Below, in pieces: positions 55,089-63,876 of a stretch of DNA of 64,000 nt (positions within the stretch are counted from its first letter, which is position 1; the number at the start of each line of letters is the position of its first letter). Where the stretch lies: NCBI GenBank assembly GCA_018266055.1, contig JAFDYT010000017.1, forward strand, positions 186,001 through 250,000, in the 5' to 3' direction. This DNA comes from Bacteroidota bacterium (GTDB taxonomy: Bacteria; Bacteroidota; Bacteroidia; Cytophagales; Cyclobacteriaceae). A model generated the notes under the pieces. That model had not been told where the DNA came from, ran no database searches, and saw nothing but the letters and a program-made list of their open reading frames with translations. Made by a program: the position numbers and the translations under genes.

Positions 55089-55096
55089 TACCTTTG
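55089..55096 (+). promoter_or_regulatory. Candidate -7 element for the ABC-F gene
   Basis: TACCTTTG matches TAnnTTTG, 19 bp before the GTG start at 55115. No TTG at the expected -33 distance. Confidence 0.4.
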
Positions 55097-55114
55097 CCGA
55101 CTAATTTTTGAGAC

Positions 55115-56980
55115 GTGAACTACCTTTCTGCAGAATCCCTATCCAAATCGTACAACGACCGCTGGCTTTTTCAAGACCTCACACTGGGCATTTCCCAAGG
55201 CGATAAAATTGCGCTGGTCGGCGAAAATGGGGTAGGCAAATCGACGCTGCTGAAGATCCTTATTGGAAAGGTTCAACCCGACGGAGGGAAAATAAGCATT
55301 CGCGAAGGCATAAAACTGGGCGACCTGGTGCAGCAACCCAATGCGCCTGGGCACTTCACGGTCAACGATATCTTATTTGACGAAAAGAATAAAATCGCAG
55401 CCGTAGTTAAGGCCTACGAAGCCTGCATCCACGATCCGCATACCTCGCCGGAAAAGATGCAGGAAGTGCTTGACTTGATGGAGGAATATCAGGCTTGGGA
55501 ATATGATGCCAAAGTGCAGGAAATCACAGGTAAACTGGGCATCACAAACCTGGACCAGAAATTTGAAGAGCTCTCTGGGGGTCAGCGCAAGCGTACGTTT
55601 CTGGCTCAAATGCTTCTCTCCCAGCCCGACTTGTTGGTGCTGGACGAACCCACCAACCACCTTGACCTCGAAGCTATTGAATGGCTTGAAAATTACTTGT
55701 CAGGGCAAAACATCACGCTGCTGATGGTCACCCACGATCGATACTTTCTGGACAATGTAGCTAACCTGATCGTAGAGATAGACCGCGGCAAGCTCTTTTC
55801 ATACAAAGGGAATTACGCCTACTTCCTCGAAAAGAAATCAGAGCGTGAAGAGATGCTGAAAACCGAAGTGGCCAAAGCTCGCAGCCTCCTCAAAAAAGAA
55901 CTGGAATGGATGCGCAAGCAACCGCGGGCACGCGGTACCAAAGCCAAATACCGCGTGGAGGCATTTTATGAAATACAAGAGAAAGCATCGGTTAACCTGA
56001 AAAAGGAAAGGCTGGAACTTGATATTCAGGAACGACGTCAGGGAGGGAAAATACTGGAGCTTCATCACGTAAATAAAAAGTATGGCGAGAGGAAAATGGT
56101 CGATGACTTCTCTTACGTGTTTAAGAAAAAAGATCGTATTGGAGTAGTTGGGAAAAATGGAATCGGAAAATCTACTTTTCTCGACCTTCTTACCGGGCAG
56201 ACAAAACCTGACTCCGGCGAAATAATTCCGGGTGTGACTACAAAGATCGGATACTTCACGCAGGAAACGGAAAACCTGAATCCTGCGCATCGCGTGATTG
56301 AGGAAGTTAAAGAAATAGCTGAGTTCATCACGCTTGCCGACGGTACCTCCATATCTGCCTCCCGATTCCTCGAACTGTTTTTGTTTGCACCTGAAAAACA
56401 ATACACATTTATCGAAAAATTAAGCGGTGGAGAGAAGAAAAGGCTGCAGCTTTTGAAAATTCTGGTGACCAATCCGAATTTCTTAATTCTCGACGAGCCG
56501 ACCAACGACTTTGACATTGATACTCTCAATGTGCTGGAAGATTTCCTGGACAAGTTCAACGGCTGCCTGGTGCTCGTATCTCACGACCGCTATTTTATGG
56601 ATCATTTAGTGGAAGAGCTTTTCGTGTTTGAAGGCGATGGTAAGATTCGGCAATTCAACGGCAATTATTCTGATTACCGCACGTGGTTGGAAGAGAAAGA
56701 GGAAACAACAACACAACCTGAACCCGTGAAATCGGTGGCTCCGGCTGAGCAATCCAAAAAGGAAAAACCCAAGCTTTCATTCAAAGAAAAGCAAGAGTAC
56801 GAAGCGTTGACCCGGGAAATTGAAGAGCTAGAATCAAAGAAGTCACTTTTATCCAATAAGCTCAGTGACGAGTCCCTCGATCATCAGCAATTGGTAAGCC
56901 TTGGTCAGGAAATTGAGGCTATTTCGCAAACGATTGAAACAAAAACCAACCGCTGGATAGAATTGTCGGATTTGATTTAA
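55115..56980 (+). CDS. uup: ABC-F family ATPase, Uup type
   Basis: 621 aa from a GTG start. Two ABC domains in one chain without membrane segments: Walker A GENGVGKSTLLK and GKNGIGKSTFLD, signatures LSGGQRKRTFLAQ and LSGGEKKRLQLLK, Walker B with LDEPTNHLDLEA and LDEPTNDFDIDT. The C-terminal coiled coil (LTREIEELESKKSLLSNKLS) marks Uup. Such proteins act on ribosomes or DNA branch structures. Confidence 0.94.
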   Translation: MNYLSAESLSKSYNDRWLFQDLTLGISQGDKIALVGENGVGKSTLLKILIGKVQPDGGKISIREGIKLGDLVQQPNAPGHFTVNDILFDEKNKIAAVVKAYEACIHDPHTSPEKMQEVLDLMEEYQAWEYDAKVQEITGKLGITNLDQKFEELSGGQRKRTFLAQMLLSQPDLLVLDEPTNHLDLEAIEWLENYLSGQNITLLMVTHDRYFLDNVANLIVEIDRGKLFSYKGNYAYFLEKKSEREEMLKTEVAKARSLLKKELEWMRKQPRARGTKAKYRVEAFYEIQEKASVNLKKERLELDIQERRQGGKILELHHVNKKYGERKMVDDFSYVFKKKDRIGVVGKNGIGKSTFLDLLTGQTKPDSGEIIPGVTTKIGYFTQETENLNPAHRVIEEVKEIAEFITLADGTSISASRFLELFLFAPEKQYTFIEKLSGGEKKRLQLLKILVTNPNFLILDEPTNDFDIDTLNVLEDFLDKFNGCLVLVSHDRYFMDHLVEELFVFEGDGKIRQFNGNYSDYRTWLEEKEETTTQPEPVKSVAPAEQSKKEKPKLSFKEKQEYEALTREIEELESKKSLLSNKLSDESLDHQQLVSLGQEIEAISQTIETKTNRWIELSDLI

Positions 56981-57072
56981 ACTGTAGCCTTTGAATTTTT
57001 TTATGGGGATTTCTGTTGAAGGCTTAAACTAAAAAGCCAGAGAAGACGTCTAATCAAGAAAAAAATTCAGGT

Positions 57073-57231
57073 ATGATCAACTATACATTCAAAAAAGATC
57101 ACAATCCGATCCACTCCACTGACTGGAGTAACTTTTACCAAAAGAGCTTTGCCTTAGCGCTCATTAACTGGGAAATCAATCGTCAGGAAGACAGACTTAA
57201 GTCTGCAAAGACAGAATACCCGAAGAAATAA
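57073..57231 (+). CDS. Small ORF, 52 aa
   Basis: ATG at 57073, TAA ends at 57231, one base before the stop of the convergent GIN-domain gene. The peptide contains KKDHNPIHSTDWSNFYQK and LALINWEINRQEDRLKSAKT; Trp-rich, mixed charge, no signal peptide. Codon use is unremarkable. It could be a conserved small protein; no family recognised. Confidence 0.5.
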   Translation: MINYTFKKDHNPIHSTDWSNFYQKSFALALINWEINRQEDRLKSAKTEYPKK

Positions 57232-57921
57232 TTAATTCGTTTTCTTTACCGACCCTCCACTGCTGGAGTGTGTATTTGTACGGGCAGGATTTCCCCGGTA
57301 TTTGATGTCAGCTCCACTGCTTGCATGAGCCTCAAGGTCTTTAGAAACCGAAACTTTAGCCTCAGCGCCGCTGCTGGCATTTACAACCACACTTTCACTT
57401 TCAAGGCGATACGTATCTACGTCACCGGCGCTGCTCACTTCTACATCCAGTTTGGGTGACTTGCCTTCCAATACTACTTCTCCAGCGCTTGATGTATCAA
57501 CCATCGTTGAGTTAGCATCAACAGAGATTTCTACGTTTGCGGCACTAGATACGCTGATTTCCATATCGCTAGTCTTAATAACACCTTCTGAAAAAACACT
57601 AGCCGCTGAACTTGCTGAAATCTTTTCCAGGTTCACGTATGTCACGTAAACCTTCACATTTACCTTGTTCCAAAAATTTCTACCGTCGCGCATCTTAATG
57701 CGTAGTGAACTCCCTTCAACTTGCGTGACCACGTCCGACAAAGATCCGTTCGTTATTTCAACACGGACGCTTTCCTTATCTCCTTTTTTCAGATATGCAT
57801 CAATGGCCTGAGAAACTTTGATTCCCCGGAAAGACCCAACGGATCGTGTTTCAGTTTGCTGTGCGAATACGCCGATGGCGCTGATCCATATCCACAAAAA
57901 ACCGATGATTGACTTCTTCAT
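57232..57921 (-). CDS. Head GIN-domain (DUF2807) protein
   Basis: 229 aa from MKKSIIGFLWIWISAIGVFAQ, a signal peptide. Right-handed beta-helix-like chain: SSAASVFSEGVIKTSDMEISV, SSAANVEISVDANSTMVD, NASSGAEAKVSVSKDL, SSGADIKYRGNPA. The repeated SSA/SSG turns mark the DUF2807 or autotransporter-adhesin head fold. Exported, probably surface or periplasmic. Confidence 0.88.
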   Translation of the reverse strand: MKKSIIGFLWIWISAIGVFAQQTETRSVGSFRGIKVSQAIDAYLKKGDKESVRVEITNGSLSDVVTQVEGSSLRIKMRDGRNFWNKVNVKVYVTYVNLEKISASSAASVFSEGVIKTSDMEISVSSAANVEISVDANSTMVDTSSAGEVVLEGKSPKLDVEVSSAGDVDTYRLESESVVVNASSGAEAKVSVSKDLEAHASSGADIKYRGNPARTNTHSSSGGSVKKTN

Positions 57922-58081
57922 CATAATATTTTGAATTTGACGTAAGGACAAACCCAATTGAATAAGGTTGCTTGACGTGCTGATTTGGCTTAATTTTTTT
58001 TTGGAGGATGTAAGAAATAAAATGGTTTTTAACTAAATTTCGTTAATCGATCCTATATTTTCGCGTAAATATTAAAACATC

Positions 58082-58474
58082 ATGATAAAAGAACAACTAA
58101 ATGTATTGATAAACCTTGCAGCCAGCGATAATACTGTGGCTGAAAAGGAAGCCAAAGTCATTCATATGATTGCCAAAGCCAATGGGATATCGAAAGACGA
58201 AGTGGATGCCATGATGAAAAAACCCCAGGCTATTGGCGACCTCTCCTCCCTCACTGAAGACCAGAAATTTGAAAACTTATATCACCTTATCCAACTCATG
58301 AAGAGCGATGGCCAGGTGTTTAAAAGCGAAATTCACTTTTGCGAACAAGTAGCCGAAAAGCTGGGCTACAAAAAAGGCGTTGTGGCTGAACTCTCATCCC
58401 GCATCTACAGCGATCCTACTATCACTTCCGACCGCAAGTTGTTGATGGATCGGGCGCACAAGTTTTTGAAATGA
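58082..58474 (+). CDS. TerB-like protein
   Basis: 130 aa, MIKEQLNVLINLAASDNTVAEKEAK. All-helical TerB fold, with Asp/Glu that may bind metal (ASDNTVAEKE and MKSDGQVFKSE). Alone, without other ter genes, so tellurite resistance is not implied. A terminator follows. Confidence 0.85.
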   Translation: MIKEQLNVLINLAASDNTVAEKEAKVIHMIAKANGISKDEVDAMMKKPQAIGDLSSLTEDQKFENLYHLIQLMKSDGQVFKSEIHFCEQVAEKLGYKKGVVAELSSRIYSDPTITSDRKLLMDRAHKFLK

Positions 58475-58494
58475 TCTTTGCGTACTGCAAACAC

Positions 58495-58522
58495 AAGGCT
58501 ACCCAAAAGGTGGCCTTTTTTT
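58495..58522 (+). terminator. Rho-independent terminator after terB
   Basis: AAGGCTACC (58495-58503) pairs with GGTGGCCTT (58509-58517), with one G-T wobble, then a T run. Its tail overlaps the stop of the convergent sulfatase-like gene by 2 bp. Confidence 0.8.
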
Positions 58523-60506
58523 ATGGCTTCCTACTCCGCAATAGCTGACTTCCTTCCGTGGTAAGATTATTATCCACCATTCTGTTGTTGTACTGTTGAA
58601 TAAAAGCCTTCAAAGACTGCTCCATGTTGCGAACGGTATCAGGCATTTGAGTGACAAGATTGGCCTTCAAAAATTTATCTTCTTTAAAACGAAATAAGGC
58701 TGTGGATTTGGTGCCATCAAACTGCAAAAGGAAATCGCCACGAAAAAGCTGATAGGTATTATTCAAATAATTGAAAGCAAAAGGGGCCGAGTGATCGTGG
58801 AGGATGTCGCGCCCAAAAGCGACATACGGCTTGTCGTAGTGCAACAACCCAAGAATGGTAGGCATAATATCCACTTGCTGAATAATCTCCGGCCTTAGAC
58901 CTCCACCGTTCTCGCCGGGTTGAAAAAAGAAAATTGGTATCGAAAAATAGCCCCAGGCGGAATTGTACTCAGGCACCTGAATCTCCGCCGATGCATGATC
59001 GGCCGTGATGACGAAGATGGTGTTTTTAAACCACGGCATGGTGCTGGCCTTTTTAAAAAATTGTCGCAACGCAAAATCCGTGTATTCAATAGTTCGGTGA
59101 ACCAATTTGGGGCCACCCTTAAATTTACTTTCATATCCTTCCGGCAAATTGTAGGGATGGTGAGAAGAGACAGTAAAAAGAGTAGTGAAAAAAGGTTCCT
59201 TAAAAGTATTCATTGATGAGGCGAAGTACTGCAGGAAAGGTTCGTCCCAAATTCCCCAGATGCCGTCAAAGTCTTTGTCATTATTGTACTCGGTCTTTCC
59301 GTAATACTGATCGAATCCTGAAAGTTTAGCGAACGCATCAAAGCCCATCGATCCATTCGGGGCACCGTGAAAGAATGCGGTGTGGTATTTTTTTTCTTTA
59401 AGCAAACTCGCCAGGCTATTGATTTTATTTCCTGAAAAGTGTGAAAGCACGTACGGCACTTCAATGGATGGAATACTGCTGATTACTGAAGGCATGGCGT
59501 CGATTGACTTGCGGCCATTGGCCAGCGAATACTGGTACGATCGGCTTACCGCAATAAGCGAGTCAAGAAACGGTGTATAGCCTTTGTATTTTCCCCCGTC
59601 GACATCCTTGTTATAAGCGCCTACAAATTCCTTTGAGAAACTTTCGAGGATCAGGATCACCACGTTCTTTGCATTCGGCAGAGCGCTGGAATCAGCTGCC
59701 TTGCGTACCGGCGTGAACACGGTTTCCAACTCTGCCTCCGAAGAAAAGTATTTCACCTTTTTGATCACATTGGCTTTTGCCGTTCGCATCAGTGCAAATG
59801 GCGTATTGAGTACAAGTCCAATGTCGTTCGGGGTCTCGGCGTAAGCGGCAGCATTACTGAGGGTGATAGGCCTGGTGCTGCTTCTAAAGCCCCCTCTGGC
59901 TCCTCCTACAAAAAGATAAATACTTACCAACATGGCGATCACGCCGCCTAAGTAAAAGATTGTCTTACTCTGGATTTGAGGTCCAGAATACTTCAATCTC
60001 TTGCCAACATAAAAAAGAACTGCAACGAGGCCAATCCAGAAAAGTACTGCATACCAATAATCCCATATAAATTGAAATGCCAGCCGGCCAAGGTTAGCTT
60101 CATTCTTAAATTGATCGATTACACTTAAGGTGGTTCTGCGAAGAGTAAATCGGTAGTAAATGAAATCGATGGTGTTTAAGGCAAAGGCTATAGAGTTTAC
60201 AACCACAAAAATCCAGAAGAGCGTTTTCTTATAAACCGATTTAAATCTCCACGAAATAGGCAGAATCGCCAGAAGGATAAAGAGCGAATTGGAATACAGG
60301 GTGGCCGAGAGATCGAAGCGTAAACCGCCCAGAAGTATCACACTAAATCTGGACCAATTCATGTCGGCATAAAAGGGCCGATTGAAAAAGTAAAAACCAA
60401 CCCTTGAAATAGTGTAGAGTACCATCACCAGAGTCAGGCTCAAAACCAGAAAACCGTAGATGTTTCCTTTGGCTTTAAGTCCCGAGAAAATATTCTTACC
60501 CGTCAT
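58521..60506 (-). CDS. LtaS-like sulfatase-fold membrane protein
   Basis: 661 aa. Five N-terminal helices (about 15-210), then a periplasmic alkaline-phosphatase/sulfatase domain: NVVILILESFSKEFVGAYN, PFLDSLIAVSRSYQYSLANG, KSIDAMPSVISSIPS (likely nucleophile Ser), TIFVITADHASAEIQVP and PTILGLL. It resembles lipoteichoic acid synthases, but in this phylum it would more likely transfer phosphoglycerol or phosphoethanolamine to envelope glycans (inference). Confidence 0.88.
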   Translation of the reverse strand: MTGKNIFSGLKAKGNIYGFLVLSLTLVMVLYTISRVGFYFFNRPFYADMNWSRFSVILLGGLRFDLSATLYSNSLFILLAILPISWRFKSVYKKTLFWIFVVVNSIAFALNTIDFIYYRFTLRRTTLSVIDQFKNEANLGRLAFQFIWDYWYAVLFWIGLVAVLFYVGKRLKYSGPQIQSKTIFYLGGVIAMLVSIYLFVGGARGGFRSSTRPITLSNAAAYAETPNDIGLVLNTPFALMRTAKANVIKKVKYFSSEAELETVFTPVRKAADSSALPNAKNVVILILESFSKEFVGAYNKDVDGGKYKGYTPFLDSLIAVSRSYQYSLANGRKSIDAMPSVISSIPSIEVPYVLSHFSGNKINSLASLLKEKKYHTAFFHGAPNGSMGFDAFAKLSGFDQYYGKTEYNNDKDFDGIWGIWDEPFLQYFASSMNTFKEPFFTTLFTVSSHHPYNLPEGYESKFKGGPKLVHRTIEYTDFALRQFFKKASTMPWFKNTIFVITADHASAEIQVPEYNSAWGYFSIPIFFFQPGENGGGLRPEIIQQVDIMPTILGLLHYDKPYVAFGRDILHDHSAPFAFNYLNNTYQLFRGDFLLQFDGTKSTALFRFKEDKFLKANLVTQMPDTVRNMEQSLKAFIQQYNNRMVDNNLTTEGSQLLRSRKP

Positions 60507-60556
60507 AGCGTTAAATAAGTTAAGCCAAAATTAATTCAATGATTCAGTATTTATCT

Positions 60557-60590
60557 TAGTTTTGTAAATTAGGCTTGCTTTAAAAGCCTA
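60557..60590 (+). promoter_or_regulatory. Promoter -7 element and leader hairpin
   Basis: TAGTTTTG at 60557-60564 matches TAnnTTTG. TAGGCTT (60570-60576) pairs with AAGCCTA (60584-60590) in the presumed leader, 48 bp before the ATG. Confidence 0.5.
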
Positions 60591-60637
60591 CCTAAGTCCT
60601 ATTTTGAACAATTAATTAATCCAATTACCCCACAAGA

Positions 60638-61594
60638 ATGAGGTATTTGATTGCTAGTTCGCTCTTCCTTATTGCCGTTACCTCTGTTGGCCAGAATATT
60701 GAATCCTTTGGGGTGTATGGCGGTTTTAACATACCCTTTACGGTTGATCAAGGTTTAAAGAATGACCCGCGTTTCTACGGTAAATTTACCCTTCGAGGAA
60801 CTCCTGTCGGTTTCACCTATGGTTATGACAAAGTCGGCTACGGTTTTCTGGTTACTCCCGGATACATGCAGATCGGTCAGAAGTTCACTATCGTGAATTA
60901 TCTCGGTGGTAATGTAGGGACACGCGACGTGACCATGGATTATTTTTCTGTGCCCGTGGCGCTGAAGCTTCACCTCAATGACATAGCCTTTTTCAGATTA
61001 AGTATTGTTGCCGCTTTAAATTTTAGTTATCTGGTGAAAGGCCAGGAGACACTAACGGTGAATGCCTCGCCAAGCGCCCGAAAATTAACCTACCCTATCG
61101 GAATAAGTGTACCGACTGACCCAGGTTATCAGGTAGCCTATGACGGTGTGTATGTGCCTACGCTTAACAACAGCATATATGTGTCGAGTGATAAGTTTGC
61201 TTCATTTCAAGTTTTTGGTGGCGTAGGATTTCACTCTGACTTTGACTTAAACGACACCTGGAGTCTCAATTTTGATGGACGCGCGAATTTCGGAATCTTC
61301 GATCCTCGGAAAAGCAGTTACATCAGCCAGCTAAAGAACCCCTCCGGCCCGCCTGGTGTTGACCCTACCGGCCTGCCCAAACTGGATACCAATCCCGGCG
61401 CACCTGATATTTATGGCCAGCGCAGAGACATTTATCTTTCAGCTTCCTTTGGCATCTCACGGATTATTCAGATCAAGGAGAAATTCCACTCCAAAAGAAC
61501 CGCTCCTCATAAGCCCGGTTCACCCAAAATCAAGAGCCCAAAGCCAAAATCAGACCGGAGCAATAAGCCATTACGCAAACCTAAAAAGCCATAA
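60638..61594 (+). CDS. Outer-membrane barrel with Pro/Lys-rich basic tail
   Basis: 318 aa. Signal peptide (MRYLIASSLFLIAVTSVGQ), then beta-rich strands (GVYGGFNIPFTVDQGLKNDP, FTYGYDKVGYGFLVTPGY, VFGGVGFHSDFDLNDTWSLN). After RDIYLSASFGISRIIQIKEKF, likely the last strand, comes a 35-residue tail rich in Lys, Pro and Ser (KPGSPKIKSPKPKSDRSNKP). A terminator follows. Confidence 0.78.
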   Translation: MRYLIASSLFLIAVTSVGQNIESFGVYGGFNIPFTVDQGLKNDPRFYGKFTLRGTPVGFTYGYDKVGYGFLVTPGYMQIGQKFTIVNYLGGNVGTRDVTMDYFSVPVALKLHLNDIAFFRLSIVAALNFSYLVKGQETLTVNASPSARKLTYPIGISVPTDPGYQVAYDGVYVPTLNNSIYVSSDKFASFQVFGGVGFHSDFDLNDTWSLNFDGRANFGIFDPRKSSYISQLKNPSGPPGVDPTGLPKLDTNPGAPDIYGQRRDIYLSASFGISRIIQIKEKFHSKRTAPHKPGSPKIKSPKPKSDRSNKPLRKPKKP

Positions 61595-61599
61595 AATAA

Positions 61600-61628
61600 A
61601 AAGCCCCGATCGTTTAGACCGGGGCTTT
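61600..61628. terminator. Bidirectional terminator
   Basis: AAAGCCCCG (61600-61608) pairs with CGGGGCTTT (61620-61628). It separates the convergent barrel and LPP20-like genes. Confidence 0.85.
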
Positions 61629-61647
61629 CACTTAAACTCTTCTCGGA

Positions 61648-62226
61648 TTAGTTGCCATTCTTTTGGGCTGCCATTTTATCCATCTCTTTGTTAAAAGTGT
61701 CTTTGAATTTCTCGTAGTCATAATCCACTTTCAACTTGTCGTCTTTTGAAAGACGTTGATTGTATTGCTGAACAAGGTCATCGGCAGAAAGTTCGATGGC
61801 AATGTAAGTTTTATAGTTTCCTTCTTTAGTTTGAACCAGTTTCTCACAGATCGTGCGGATACCTTGCAAGGTTTGATCCACAACTTCACGGTTAAGGCTC
61901 TCAAACTTTTGCTCTAACTCTTCCTTTTTATTCATTGAGGTAGAGTTAGTATAGTTGTCAGTCACCGTCTTTACTGTGGTTTGGATGGCCTGAGCGAGTT
62001 CGTTGCGTGCGTTAGTCAAGGCTTTCTTTTTAGAAGTTACCTGGTCCATGCTCTCGCCGATAGAATTGGCACGGAAAACTTTGTTCGTGGTAAAGAAATC
62101 AGGGCCAGAGCAAGGTACCACTACTTCTTTTTCACCATCTGGTACTTTTTGTTGCGTCTTGCAACCTCCGATCAACGCAGCGGCAAAAGCAACTGCAACT
62201 ATTGAATAAATTCTGACTTTTTTCAT
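61648..62226 (-). CDS. LPP20-like lipoprotein
   Basis: 192 aa from MKKVRIYSIVAVA. Lipobox Cys22 (LIGGCKTQQK). Text typical of LPP20-like proteins: ALTNARNELAQAIQTTVKTV, EELEQKFESLNREVVDQT, and IAIELSADDLVQQYNQ. Same fold class as the larger gene upstream on the strand, 111 bp away. Confidence 0.8.
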   Translation of the reverse strand: MKKVRIYSIVAVAFAAALIGGCKTQQKVPDGEKEVVVPCSGPDFFTTNKVFRANSIGESMDQVTSKKKALTNARNELAQAIQTTVKTVTDNYTNSTSMNKKEELEQKFESLNREVVDQTLQGIRTICEKLVQTKEGNYKTYIAIELSADDLVQQYNQRLSKDDKLKVDYDYEKFKDTFNKEMDKMAAQKNGN

Positions 62227-62337
62227 ATTCATTGGGTTAATTATTGGTTTTACAAGTTACGATAAAGCAAGTTTAAGGCCATTTTTTAATCATGAAATAA
62301 TTTAAAGCATAGATCATGAAAAACTCAATTGGTTTAA

Positions 62338-63729
62338 TCACTGCAAAATTGCGTTGAGCAACTCCGGCAAAGTCTGACCATCCAAATTTTCGATCAACTT
62401 ATTATAGGCATCCTGACTACTGCGCTCATAATCCAAACTAAATCCTTTAATCCGGTCGAGAGTGGTAGCATAGATTTCCTTGCTGTCTTTAACGGTGGAA
62501 ACGCGGATAACGGATGTAGCGTAGGTAATATAAATGCTTCCTGAAACCGCCCCTTTCTCTGAATTTGAGTTTACATCCAACGCCAGCTCTGCTTTATTCA
62601 TGTCGCTGGTGAACTCAAAGCCGGCAGTAGCAAGGTAATTCTTAATCTTATTGGCTACCTGCTGATTTACTTTATCAACACCGAGGTTTTTCTCCTTCGC
62701 GGTCAGATAAACCAGTGGGCGCTGCACACTCATGACCACCACTCCTTTCGGCACTACGATTTTTTGAGCCACCAACGAGTAGATATCGGAAGGATTGTCT
62801 CCGGCGAATTTCAATACATTCACTTTAACAGCTAAGGTTTGTTCAAGGTCGCGTGCACTTATTTTCGTTAGTAATATTTTCACCTGACCGTTATCGTCGG
62901 TTTTATAGTCGGGGAATACATCGCCGGCGCCCTTCTCGAAGGTAGCAATCAGCGGGAGGCCTGAGATTGGCTTTTGTGTGGCCTTGTTCACCACTTTCGC
63001 TGTTACGGTTTGACCACTTTGTGCGACAATCCGGTTGATCACCAGTTGAGCCGGGGTAACGACCAATTGCATCTTATCCAAAAGCAATTGCATGCTGGCT
63101 ATAATCTCGTTGGTGAGCAGAATATCGTTGCCTTCAAATTGAATGCGCAGCGGATCTGCGAGGTATTTTTCGATAGCGCGGAAGCCCTGATAGTAAAAGC
63201 CAAGCGCGGTGACGGGGTCATTATTTTTCTCTGATTGTCGTGCTTTAGTAAAAAAATCAAGGCCAAGAGTTACTGCATTTCTCTTTTGTTCGTCTTTAAT
63301 TTCTTTGTAGCGCTGTTTCGAAAGTCGATAATACACCCAATAATTGCGATCATCTTGCCACACATCGGCTTGTTCAAATTCTTCAATATCATCCGCAGCC
63401 GTAGTTTGTATCATCTGTTGATACTTCTCTGAAAAGCCTTTGCCGTCATCCAACTGATTAAGTACCGAAGTTGAGGAGACGTTGACTTTTATTCCAGAGA
63501 CAAGATCTTCGAGTGCGCTTTTCTTGGCTTCCTGAACATAATTGTTCTGACCGTCTTTAGTGGCATGGCCAATGCCGACATAATACAGGGCATCATCGGG
63601 TTTAACACTCAGCCATGCGGGTTGAGGATTTTCATTTTTCTTACCTTTTTTCTTTGAGGATTTACTTTGCGTAACTGCCGGAGAGCAGCTTACCAGAATT
63701 GCGAAGGCAAAAATAAACAGTCTTTTCAC
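62338..63729 (-). CDS. LPP20 lipoprotein family protein, long form
   Basis: 463 aa. Lipobox Cys15 (ILVSCSPAVTQ). An N-terminal LPP20 domain (PAWLSVKPDDALYYVGIGHA, EAKKSALEDLVSGIKV, YWVYYRLSKQRYKEIK), then an Ig-like beta domain (LVINRIVAQSGQTVTAKVVN), and a C-terminal LpoB- or TolB-N-like part (ELALDVNSNSEKGAVSGS). LPP20 relatives act in outer-membrane or flagellar lipoprotein assembly. Confidence 0.82.
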   Translation of the reverse strand: MKRLFIFAFAILVSCSPAVTQSKSSKKKGKKNENPQPAWLSVKPDDALYYVGIGHATKDGQNNYVQEAKKSALEDLVSGIKVNVSSTSVLNQLDDGKGFSEKYQQMIQTTAADDIEEFEQADVWQDDRNYWVYYRLSKQRYKEIKDEQKRNAVTLGLDFFTKARQSEKNNDPVTALGFYYQGFRAIEKYLADPLRIQFEGNDILLTNEIIASMQLLLDKMQLVVTPAQLVINRIVAQSGQTVTAKVVNKATQKPISGLPLIATFEKGAGDVFPDYKTDDNGQVKILLTKISARDLEQTLAVKVNVLKFAGDNPSDIYSLVAQKIVVPKGVVVMSVQRPLVYLTAKEKNLGVDKVNQQVANKIKNYLATAGFEFTSDMNKAELALDVNSNSEKGAVSGSIYITYATSVIRVSTVKDSKEIYATTLDRIKGFSLDYERSSQDAYNKLIENLDGQTLPELLNAILQ

Positions 63730-63829
63730 AGGCTTTTCGATTTGACAAGATCAAAAGTAGCGATAAGTATGCCAATTAACACAAATTCCACAGATTGGTC
63801 CAGATAAAATCTACGTTACCAGTAAAAGC

Positions 63830-63858
63830 AAAAGAGCCGCCTTTCGGGCAGCTCTTTT
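63830..63858 (-). terminator. Terminator after rplT
   Basis: AAAAGAGC (63830-63837) pairs with GCTCTTTT (63851-63858) with an inner GCC...GGC. It ends the rplT transcript on the minus strand. Confidence 0.8.
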
Positions 63859-63876
63859 GTATAACTAAGCTCGTTT

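Noticed and set aside
58082-58474. Tellurite resistance operon
   Set aside because: Only a TerB-like gene, no terC, D or Z nearby.
58521-60506. Lipoteichoic acid synthase as a function
   Set aside because: The fold is shared, but this Gram-negative type of cell has no lipoteichoic acid.
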